Source of the DNA: Paracentrotus lividus
Taxonomy: Eukaryota > Echinodermata > Echinoidea > Camarodonta > Echinidae
Length of the DNA: 64,000 nucleotides
Assembly (NCBI GenBank): GCA_940671915.1
Contig: CALNVZ010003429.1
Location: forward strand, 27,208,588 to 27,272,587
Direction: 5' to 3'
Position numbers and translations under genes: made by a program. Shown piece after piece: positions 17,401-29,400 of the stretch (the stretch's first letter is position 1; every line of letters starts with the position of its first letter). The notes under the pieces were generated by a model. It saw only the letters and a list, made by a program, of their open reading frames with translations. It did no database searches and was not told the origin of the DNA.

Positions 17401-20400
17401 GTAGTGTATATTCAAGTATATATACACATTTCTTGTCTGTCTTTGTCAAAGATATCGATGTACTCTCCATTTTTTATCGTTTGATACACATCCTCTTTTC
17501 TTCACTTTTCCCTTTTGGCAGTGATGAGACAAGCAGACATCGTTGCTTAGGCACGTAAGACGATCATCCAACAAAGATGATAGTAGTAGTGATGGAGAGA
17601 AGAGGATGAGGAACAAGTTATGTTATGGGCGTAGGGTGAAATTTAATGAATACTAAAACGCATCATCCAACATAAGATTGGTACGTAGTGTGAGGAGGGA
17701 GGAGATGAGGAACAAGTAGATATGGGGTGACGGTGAACAATTTTAATGAACTACAACCCTAACAAGAGAATTAAGAAATGGAGGAGCAGATTAAAAAAAA
17801 ATCATCAAAATTAGTTATGAATAAAATAATAATTTGCTTTAAAAAAAAAAATAGTTTTTAGATAAGATATGACTTGTAGTTCTAGAATAGTTCTTCCTTT
17901 TTGCTTTTTAGAGGGATCCAAATTGGCACCAAATTGCTTAAATGCAGGTATATGAGGTACATTGTACTTTGCTATATAGAATTGGAAGGTTTAGGTGGAG
18001 TTAGTGGAAAGATTTTGGCTGGGTGTAGATTGTCGGGAAGTGTTATTTGGAGGGGGTGGGATAGTTGTGTCCAAGACCAGTATCTTTCATGCTCCGAACG
18101 ATTCTGCTGTGGCGCACTCCATCTGGTGGGGGCGAGGGGGGGACTGGAATGTTTTGGACTGGAATGGGAGCTCCACCAAATTTCTGAATATATCCTACTA
18201 TTTTATCAGGTTCAAGATATTAAAAAAGGAGTATTTATTTCTTGGTGTATGAGCACTTATACGTGGTGGGCGTGTTCATGAAGGTGTATTCCGTACACTA
18301 GAATAGTAGGCTTCATCAGCCAATCAAAAACAGCGAGTACTTACATCAATGATATATTTAAGCATTGTTTATAATGCGCCGTTGTGTCAGTATACGTAAT
18401 TCAGAGGCGCAGCTTAATATATTACCCGAAACTTGTCTGTCAAGAAATGTTTATGAATTATGCTCTCTAGTGAGTTGACTTGTTAATTTTAGCCTTTAAT
18501 GAAAAAATTGAATAATCATCTCTGTTTTCAATTTGTTAGCTGATTAGGGGTCCAATCCCACCAACTCCGCCCCCTGTGGCCGCAGTGAGCTGACGATTCA
18601 GACGAACTTGAGGAAGCGAGGCCTTGCCCCAATCTGAACAGAGCCTCAATCAGAGAAAGTCACTCGTCAGGGAAGAGGGATCAGTGAGGAAGTTTCAGAG
18701 TAAGTCACCGTGGTGAGTGAGGGTTGTGATGTGTAAGATTAGGATTTTAAGGTTGTTTTCAATAGACTAAAACATTCTTCCTAATAAAATTTTTGTATCT
18801 GAAAGTGATAGCAATCTTTCTTAAAATCCAAAAATTTGAAAAAGAATTGTTGGGGGAAGCTAATTCATTTTTTTTTTTTTTTTGGGGGGGGTCTTGTTTT
18901 TGTATGCTTTTTATAAAATAATTTTTTTTTTTTTTAAGTAGCTTACTTTAGATATGAATTCATACATTTGAATCTCAAACGTGTAGGCCAAATGCATTCC
19001 TTAATTTGATAAAATCATATGGGAAAAAGTTGTTTTGCACTTATGCATTTTTTTGTCAAGTGTAGTTTGCTATACCCGATTAGGGTTGAAAGAGAGAAAT
19101 TCGCGAAGGGGAATGTGTACTATTTATTTCAAGGATATATTTCTTTTGGGTGTTTCCATATAAATTTTTTCCTGGAGCTGGGTACCAAGGCTTTGTTTTG
19201 GTGAGAAGCGAGAGCTGTATACCTAGACTCTGCTGGGTTGAGCCCAGATTTGGAAATGTTGTTGGGTGGCATATCTGTTTTTGCCGCAGCTGAAAATTTC
19301 AGATACATAGGTAACTCTTCCAATCTAATTCTTGGGAGCCAGAGAGAAACTGTATGATCTGAAGGAAAAAGTTTTACTTATGAGAGGTTGAATAAACATG
19401 TCTTGTATCTTTTCTTTTCTATTGAGTTTGAAATACTGAAAATTTGGGTACTAATGAATCATGTTTGTTTCTCATAAGTAACTGGAGAGCATAGGTGGCA
19501 GCAGGATCAACAGATGCAGCCTGGTTCGATGAACGAAGCCTCCTCCAGCACCCAAACCAAACCTACAGGTCTTAGAAAGGACTAATGGATTCAGATGATG
19601 AGAAAGGGTGATAAGGTAGAGGGAATGAAGGGCAAAGGAAAGAATAATGTCTCCGCAATGCAGTAAAGGAAAGCATCTCGCGCTAATGAGCTTTTTCAAA
19701 AGAAATGAAGCGTCTGGATTTTAAGACATATGTACCAGGGAACTCACACTACTTGCTTGTTCTTGGGGTCCGAGCAACGTTTGACAGTTGTGTTTAGCCC
19801 AAGGGGTTCTTCTGTCAGTTGCCAGGGTAAGACTCCGGCTTGATCACTTTTTCACAAAATTATGTCTGTTTTAGGAAGACTGAAGACTGTCTGGCTACCG
19901 GAGTTACGCGTGATTTATCCTTACATCCACACAACAGTAAGTATCGGCCCTGATGCCAAATATGTAATTAGACGGTTCTATGTCCCTGCGATATATGGGC
20001 CTAAACATTCTTTAGAAAATGTTAATCCTTAGATTGCCTCGGACTGAGCCATATCAGCTATCAGACAAGGGTTATTGAGTAGTTCTGCAAGTACAGACCC
20101 TATTTGACAATGTTATTCAAAGTATTTGCCTGAGGAATGGACTAAGTCCAGCGGAGACTGATGCCAGCTTGCACGATATACCTAATGGGCTCTTTATGTC
20201 TCGCTCATCCAGACTGGACTTTGAACACAATGTTCAGATATGCGTTTTCTCAATTCTGCTGAGGTTCTCATTCTCATTTCCCTACGTGACTCAGTGTAAT
20301 CCTTCGAAGGAATGTGTCTTTTTCATAATATGGACAGATACTGCATTCATCAACAATTATCCTTTTGTGGCTGAGCGGGCCATCAAAACAAAGTGCTGAT

Positions 20401-23400
20401 TAAATATTGTTGCTTGCATCGTTCGAAGCACGCAGCTTGTCCTGAACCTGTTCAAAAACATGTAAATTATGAATGCCATGTCAATGTATTTTGTGTTGTT
20501 TAAATTCACAATCTTTGCGAAAATTCTGCACAATAACGTAACATATTTCTAAAATGGGTTACTTGTATATTGAAGGGCATGCCTAATTAGTTAAAGCTAA
20601 GCCTTCATTTTTTCTAAAATCTCATATGTAATGAATACAGCAGTCCAACAGAATCAACGAATGTCAGTCTCTTCTCTCTGTTGTTTGTTATAGAAATTCG
20701 GTTGTTGTTTTCTCTCTCTCGTCTCTCCTTCTCCTTTGAAGGAAGGTGACTATAAAAAAGACTTGCATACATTTTTGTATAATTACATTTGGATATACAT
20801 TTATGGCTGATTTCCATGGTTTGAAAAATTTTCAGGGATTTCTTTCATGCAGTTTTTGCAATGCTTATTTCAAACTTAAAAAAGATATTGACCCTATTAT
20901 TGTGACCTATATTACTGTTTTGTACTAATTATTATAGATAATGTGTATATTTGAAATATTTTGTAAACCTGTAGAAACAATGTGGGTGGTTCTATGGACA
21001 ACTACCATACTCAAAAAATTACCCCCTTCCCAAAGTCTACCCCTAATACTATCTTGTGGGGTGGCGGGGGGTGGGGGTAGTTTGTCCGGGATGGGGTCTG
21101 GTAATTACCCACGGGAGTAGTTGCCCTGAATATATGGCAATTAAAAGTTACCTTTTGATACTTAGGTTTGCAAGATGATAAATCACAATTCCTTGGGCTA
21201 AATGTTATTATTTTAATTCTGTGAAATAAACAGTTAGGCACCATATTCTGGGACCGATAGACATGATCTTTTGTCATGAGTTTTGAGTTTGTTGCAAAGC
21301 TATGTTGGCATCCTTCCTGTGGTCTAATGCTATGCGCAGTTCACATCATCAAAAAAGGTATCGCATTTCAATAGACTTTGCACCACTTTGTGACTTTATA
21401 CTGTCGTCTTTCCTAGAATCGGCGCGTAGTGTTTCTGTACCCTTATGTCCTTCTAATCATTGGATCATGGTTACAAACAGTCAACATCAACCTTCCGTTC
21501 CCCACCACGCCCCTCCCCTCTCCCCCCCCCCCCCCCCACAACCCATAGTTGTTCAGCTCCATGTATATACCGTGATTAAAACTAATATACTTGGGCTACA
21601 TAACTAAGGCAATTCACCTGTGTACATATTGTAAAATTCTCAGTTAACACTTAAACAAATATGGAGAAATAGATACATGTGAATGTGTTAGTGATATTGG
21701 ACTAGAATTGAAACCATGTGCACATGTTGTTGTCTTTTTTTGTCGAGTTTTTTGTTCTAAAAGGGTAATTCGGCTAGTCTCGACAGTAGAACCTGCTAAT
21801 ATAATGGGGAATGGACCTGTTATTATGAATATTCTGTGGAAATGAATTTCTTTTTATGTGAGATCTTGATTTATTTTGATTTACAACTATTATATATTGT
21901 CAGCAGACCATTTTGATTTTCTATTGCCTTTGGATAATTTTCTTTAGTCACAAAAGATTGAAACCAAAAAACTAACTCTTCAAAAGAGCAGGCATTAAAG
22001 TTGTCCAAAAGAATAACTCAATATAAACAGGAAGCTTCGATGTTACTATAAATGACAAGTACTTTGATAGGCTACGCTATTGATGCACTCACAGTGCATT
22101 GTATAGGGAGATTGAGGGTGGGTAATTATGGCCCTGGAGTAATTTTATTGGCCTCCTGGGTAATTATGGCCCCCTATTTGTTTTGAGAGCTTATATAAGT
22201 GCGTTGCTGCATTACACAATGTTTAATTTAATGTGTTTACCACACAGCCTTTAGCCTAAACCTCGTTGCCTACTTATCATACCGAGAAATATAACTCGCA
22301 GTTTACATGAAATTTATGGCTAGGGACCTCTAAAAATATGTACGGCCCAATTACAACTTATGTTTCGTTGGAAAGTGGCAAGTCTGCCTTTTTTACTTGT
22401 GGGTGTGATATTCAATTAAATAAAATTCATTAAGATGGAAATTTTTGATTGAACCCCGAAACCATACTAGCGAAGAAAAAAATACAACAGAAAAACTTTC
22501 CACCCCTCTGAATTGTGGATATTCAATAGTAGACGGGTAAAGGGGATCCCAAATTGAAATATGTCATTTGGTAGGAGTGAATTATGGCCCCAATGCATGA
22601 TCTATGAACCAGTGTATTAAGCCGCCAGATAAGCCGATAGATGGGGACCAATAACTCCGTACGATTTTTGTACCATATTGAATTTAACTGTATTGCCTGT
22701 TGATTGCAAACTTTAACCATTTTGGACGTGAACCTATGTCGATTGATTAAATCCATATGTTGGTGGTTGAATGGAAGTGTATTAGGAATACTGCATACAC
22801 CCATTTTATGATACATTACATCATTAATTAGCATAATATCGTGATTCAATGCCAGATGACATACAATAGGGCTCAAAATAAACTTGGGGTAATATTATGG
22901 AATAAGTTGGTTCAAATAATCGGTAATTTAATATGAAATGCAGAAGTTACGCAGGTTTATACTTCTCTCGTGTTTTAATATATACCTAGGGTATATGAAC
23001 GATGTTCTAATATATTAGAATATCATCTGGATTTTATTTAATGGTACATAAGTAACTAGGAAATGTGGAAAAAGGGGATTAATTACCAGTCTCTAAACAT
23101 AGATTTCATGATAACACTGAAATATGACGTGCATCATAAAAATAAGACACTAGTCGAGCAAACCAAAAAAAGGGATTAGAGGGAATCTGCACAAGCTTGT
23201 AAAATAAGTCAAATTTGGTGAATAAACCCATATTATATTTATTATTTTAAATCATTTATTTTGTTTCATTCGAGTGTCTGTAAAGAAAAATAGGGAATAA
23301 AACGGATAAGACGGAAACAGTTAATTCTAAGATTTTGATTAATTTTTTCCTCTATATTTTAGACCTTTTTATCTGCGCGCCTTCGGTGTTCTATTTTTGA

Positions 23401-26400
23401 CAAAATGATGGTAAATAAACTTGGTAACAAATTATTTCCTTGATTCTTTATACAAGTGGTGAATTTAATTCGGAATTTTGTGTTATATGTATTGTGACTA
23501 CGCAGTATATTGATCTTTACTTCTGATCTTAAAGGTGGCGCTGGATGCGTTGTTGTCTGATTTCCAGCGGCGTATCTTCGCGGTGCGGCTTTTCTTTCTG
23601 GAATATCAGGCTTACGAGTATGATATGCTGTTGTGTATCATGTCTCGGCTCAACAACTGTCTGATACTATTATCTGTATGGTATGGCTTAATTACATCCC
23701 GTGGCTTGTGCTGTTTCACTTACGTGACTTACACAGGGTTTTCTGATGTACTTCATAGTTGGTGACGTGGGCAATCGTATGCATAGAACTTCTATCTGAA
23801 TCACTCTCTGCCTCGATTCTAATCTGAGTACTGAGTCTGGATGTTTGGAACATCTTAGTGTATGTGTTTGTGTCGTGGTGATTGATGTGGCCTGTGGTAG
23901 TGTGTTGTTTTCACGGCGACGCCTGATGATCGCTAAATAGATCTTGCGGCTGTTGCTGTGCCGTGAAGTGTGTAATGCTGTATGTGTGAATCATCTTTGG
24001 TTCTTATGTATCTGTTGTAGATTTGCTATAGATTTGGTAAGATAGTATTATTTTATGGTGGTATGTGTCTGGCGGCTGTTTTGGGCTTCGCTTATGGTGC
24101 GTGCTTTCTGACATCCTACCTTGCTGTATACACTTGTAGCTCTGTGTAACTTGTCTTTGTATTCTGCGCTGGCTCTATCATCTTGTGTTATGATGTCTTG
24201 AGTGTGGTCGTATCTATCTATCCTGAAAGATGCTTATCGTTTTTTCGTTTTATCTGGTGACGTGTGATTCTTTGGCCGTTGGCGTGGCTTAATTGTGTTC
24301 CTTTTGAGTTCGATCTCCAAATTTAAAATTGCAGCGCTGCTTATAATACTGTGGCTAGCTTCTTTAATCATATCTGTATTAGGCGCCATCGGGATATTCG
24401 GGTTGGGTCACTATCATTCAATTGTCATTGTGTCCTATGATCAGATGCATCATGGATTGACTTCTTGTAGTCTGTGAGATTTATCTAGATGTTTATCTTT
24501 GATCGATTGCTGGTGTATTCAAAATTCATCATTGTGGTAATCATTCCATTTCATAGGAACAGCCCGCTTAGTGTCGACAGTTTTTCCGATTAGGCGCTAT
24601 TGTCTGCATTATCTTATAATAATGCGATGCGATGATATTGGGTTATTTTATTAACTGACATTGGCGCGTTTTATCTCTATGGTAATCTGCTTGTAGTAGT
24701 CCTTTATGGCGTGACCAAATGATGGGTTCCCGATTTGATTTTCTAACCACTATCTGCTTTCCTTAATCTGGTATTTAGGTTGGTTGTGGATTTTTGCTGA
24801 TGGACTACTGCTGCATTGCACTGTTAAAACTTGGTTGTTTAGGCATTGATATGAGTTACTACATGTGATTAGTAGTATTGTTGGAGATCAATCGTTATCT
24901 AATGACTTGGCGTTATTCTTAGAGATTCGAGTCTATTCTATGGCGTGTATGCTTGTTGAATGTGTAATCTTGGTCCGCTATGCCATGACTATTTATTATC
25001 GATTATTGAGGCGATAAGTTTTTCTTTCAGTACCGATTCTGGAGCTTGTTTGGCGGCTGATAATCATGTGATGTCTGTTGTTATTTCATTATCTGAGGTC
25101 AAGGTCTGGAGCTCGCGTCTAGATTCGTTTTTCTGACTTATTGCTGGCTTTCATCGGTATTCGCCTTGTGGTATGGTGTTCTGTTGATTCCTACAATTTC
25201 TTGCGTGCCCTGCGGTATTTGTCTGTTTTCTTGCTGGCTCTGGCTTCATTGTGATCGGCATTTATATGCTGATTCTGCTGATAGATTTTCCTTTTATGTC
25301 GTGGTTTTTTACGTGGATGATATGGATCTGGAATAGCGCCAACTACCTTTACTTACGTCGTGGGTCGGTTGTGTATCATATTTTTATGTGGTGCGAATTT
25401 CTCTGGTGTCTGAATTGCATCATCGTCGTTTGTTTCTCGGCCTGCCGGCGCAGTCGCGGATTCGTCCTCATATCTTGTCATGGAGCTTAGTTGTACTTCA
25501 TTGGTCAGCTGTTGTCAATTCTCTGAAATAGGGAAAAAAGACGTTTAGTCTGTTGGGCCCGGAGGAGCTTGTCTTTTTTTTCCTTTTTTTCTTTAGCGGG
25601 TGCGAGAGGGGGGGGCGGCGGGACGAGATATTTTGTTCATGTGGGCCCGCAGCTTAGCCTTTTTTTTTCTTTTTTTTTTTGCTTAGACTTGTTTTTTAGA
25701 GGGGTGGCATGGACGGCGGATGGGGGTTGCGGGGTGACGAGATATTTTGTGTAATGGGGCCCGGAGGAGCTTAGTCTTGTTTACTTTGTCTTTACTTTTT
25801 AAATTCCTATAATCTGTATTTCTTCATGTGTATAAAATTAAAACTTCAATTGAAATACATCTAAACTGTCTTTATGTCTCTGTTTATATTATTAATTTTT
25901 CTTTTTAACACCCAAAAGTACACTACATCTAAGCCATTCATTGGGGAGGGGAAAATGGGGGCAGGAAATTTAGCCTACAATTGGCCCCTAGTAAACTTGG
26001 ATAGAAATTTGGATTATTTCCCTCCCTCCCCCCCCCCCCCCCCAAAAAAAAAAAAAATAACAATAAATAAAAATAAAATAAAAAAAAAACAGAACAATAA
26101 ACAAACAACATGAAAATGAAAAAAACTTAAAGCAAAAAAAAAAAATCATTATAACTTTTAGTATTTATAATGAGGCGGGCCAGGGAGGGGGGGGGTCAGC
26201 ACAACTTTCTCTCAGCAAACATGTTACAAAACACAAAAGTTACTATACCTTCAAACGATTTATAGCTTGTTTCAGCCCCCACCCCCCCCCCACCTTGTGA
26301 CCCAGCCCCTTCACTTAAAAAAATTAGAAATCACCAGGCTCTCTACCTCATATATATTAGCTTTAAAAACAATAAACAAAACTTTTGTTAATATTTATAT

Positions 26401-29400
26401 TATTATTTATTATTACTAGGCCCTACTATTTTTTTTTAGTTATTTATTTTGGGTCATTCTAATTCGCGAAGCTGAATCAACGAGTGAATCAAAAGCTAAT
26501 CATCCTAACAACGAATTAAACAAACAAGGTAACAACTAACTGTTGCCATGTCACATTCGACTCGTGACGTTATGACGGAGACATCGTCGAAATGCAAACC
26601 TTCGACAAAAGAGGGCGGCACAATTTATCCCGCTATTGAATTACTTGCTTCTCTTGGTCAGTGGAATCGGTGGCAAAGATGTACGATATAGCGGTTGAAT
26701 ACTAAAATTTACTACTTTGAGGACATAAGGGAGCAGTGCTCAAGGAAAGGAAATAAGGAGAAGAATATTGGAAACAATTCGGTAAGTGAATTTTCCATGT
26801 TTTATTCATATCGTTCATTTGCTCAATCTTTTGAGTACGACTGTGTTGATGTTTCGTACGTAGTCCCGTCTATGCTAGTCTCGGTAAGTTCATAACGGCT
26901 CCACTCCACGCGTGTATTGACATAGACATATAACGTTACTACTACTAAATTTTGGAGCAGAAATTGATTGCAAAAAGGAGAAAAACCTTAGATAAAACAA
27001 CATTGACAAGGTTGCAAAATTTTCCCCAAAATATGGTAGTTTGGTCCACGAGGTCAATACTAAAAGTATTGACATCGTATCATGAGTGATTAAGATGGAA
27101 TTTGACCATGAAAAATCTTAACATTGTCCAATGCTAACTTTTTACATTTATGTTCATTTGTTGTCTCTTTCATGTTTGCCCACTCTACGAGTCACCAGAT
27201 ACTATGCATTACCGCAATCAACTTCAACCGGAAATCCATTGTGGTAAGTACAATGCTTGATATTGTTTTTGGCGATGATTTGTCATATTGTGTTTTTTTT
27301 GTTTTTGTTTTTTTGTTTTTGTTCTTTTGTTTTTGTTTTTTTGTTTTTATTATAAAATGGCTCTGTGATTTTAGCACCGTGGGTGGTCAAAACGCATCAC
27401 GTGTGCATGCTGAATTTTCGATGCAAAGCACCATAGTGCATTTTGCTGTGCAAAAATGTGATAACACATAGATCTACATGCATCCGGGCCTTTTCCGTGT
27501 CTTGACTCTTGTTTACTTTCTTGGATGACGATCGTGATGTAGATTCTAGATCTTGACCTACTTACCAAAAATTCCAAGGGATAATCCATTGGAATTTTTT
27601 TGGTAAGTAACTCAAGATCTACTAGATCTAGCAAAATGTCGCAATTTTATAAAAGCGTTACACACTTCCCTGTATTGTGCGATTAAACGTAAATGCAGTG
27701 ATCGCTCGATGCTTCGGATGGGGCGCCGCTGCACACTCGCTTGCGGATCGTTGCAGCGCGACCCCTATCAAAAGCTATCTCGCGGTGCACTGCATTCACC
27801 GCTAACGCACGCTCGGGCGTGTGTTAATGTTATACAGTTTAATGTAATTGACATTCATTCTAGATCAATTATGACTGCAAACCATTCTCAGGCTGTACTA
27901 AAAAATGGGTGCCTGTTATTGCGGAGGAAACTTTTCAATAATAATTAGTGAAATCTGTAATAAAACTACATGTATCTCAAAATGAATTAGGATAATCTAG
28001 GGTATTATTGCAATATAATTCTTCAACTAGATATTACTAATTTTGTCTACTTTTAGACCCTTTTTTGGAATATACCCCTTTGACTGAGCTTGAGCATGAA
28101 ACCAACAATTCAATCATTGTGCGTTGACTTTTCAATTTTTTCATTGGAAGAAAACCACCACTGAAATGTACAGCACTTCTTGATTTAAGGTCAATGTTGA
28201 ATTGACCATGCATAATGCCGCGGTCACAACTCATCATAGGCTACGGGGCATGTGCCATCAACGTAGCCTGCGTTGCATGCACAATGCATGCACAGGTCGT
28301 TGGTCAACTTCTGCGATTCCTGCGTTTCTGTAGTAAGGGAATTGGAAAAAATTTCCTGCAAGTCTGAACTTACTGAAGGGCCGCACATTCCATCTTGGTG
28401 GTGTACCGAAGTGGATTGTAGTGCGGCAAGGGTGAGGGGGGCTATTCGCCCTTAGTAACCCAAAAATGACTGTATTTCTGTTTTAAAACTGTTTAGTGAT
28501 GGTGCCTGTACTGCTGAGGGAGGGAGATTGTTCCAGTCTTGGATGACCCTTTGGCTGAACGAGTACTTCCGGACATCAACTCTCATGTGTTGTTTCTGGA
28601 TTTTCAGCGAGTGTCCTCTTGTACTCTGATGTGTGGCAAGTTGGAAGATTTCTCCTGGGTTAATTTTGTCCATGTTGTTGAAGATCTTGTAGACTTGAAT
28701 TAGATCTGCTCTTCTGTGTCTAACTTCTAGTGTAGTGAGGTTCAGTTTCTTCAGTCTCTCTTCATATATAAGGTGTCTAATGCAAGAAACAGTCTTGGTA
28801 GTCCGTCTCTGCACTCCTTCCAACATTTTGATGTCTTTCTGGAGGTGGGGTCTCCATGCTTGGATACAGTAGCAGGCCCGTAACCAGGGGGGGGGGGTTC
28901 GGGGGGTTCGAACGAACCCCCCCGCTGGCGACCAGAGGTCCGCTTTACAAAAAAAAAAAAAATGGATAATTTTTTTTCTTTTGCTCATCAATTTCTTTGG
29001 GGCCGAACTTAGCCTACCCCTATAGCTAATATATGGTACTCTTCTTGAGGGCAGAAGGAAGAAAAAAAAATAATTATTGCGCGGCCAGCGTGACGTGAAA
29101 AAATTTGATGTACCTTTTGGTCCACTTTTGCAGATTTCGAACCCTCCCGTAAAAATCCTAGTTACGTGCCTGCAGTAGTCAAGGTGGGGTCTGATCAACG
29201 ACTTATAGAGTTGTGTGATTATTTCAGGACTCCTATATCGAAACGAGCGTTTGACCATCCCAAGTGTTTGGTTTGCTTTCTTTGTTGCTACTGCACACTG
29301 CTTTGCCACTTTTAAGTCATCTGTTATCCACACCCCAAGATCTTTTTCTTCTGTTGTACACCTGAGTATTTGTCCGTTCATTTGGTATTCATGTTTGGGG

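Larger units (their letters stand above)
10327..27188 (+). other. TAF2 intron 1, predicted U2-type AT-AC intron
   Basis: The intron begins ATAAGTATAA and ends CCCACTCTAC. Splicing here turns TT|G into a Leu codon followed by Ser-His-Gln, matching vertebrate Lys-Leu-Thr-His-Gln without gap. No GT-AG pair gives this: the only nearby GT donor (10331) follows an in-frame TAA. The donor is GTAAGTAT with the first G changed to A, and a strong TGCTAAC branch motif near 27130 is followed by a pyrimidine-rich tract. These are major-spliceosome signals, so it fits the rare U2-type AT-AC class rather than U12. Confidence 0.7.

Noticed and set aside
26695-26779. Candidate TAF2 first exon ending at the TCGGTAAGTG donor
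   Set aside because: No in-frame ATG, no similarity to the TAF2 N-terminus, and a stop precedes it in the phase needed.
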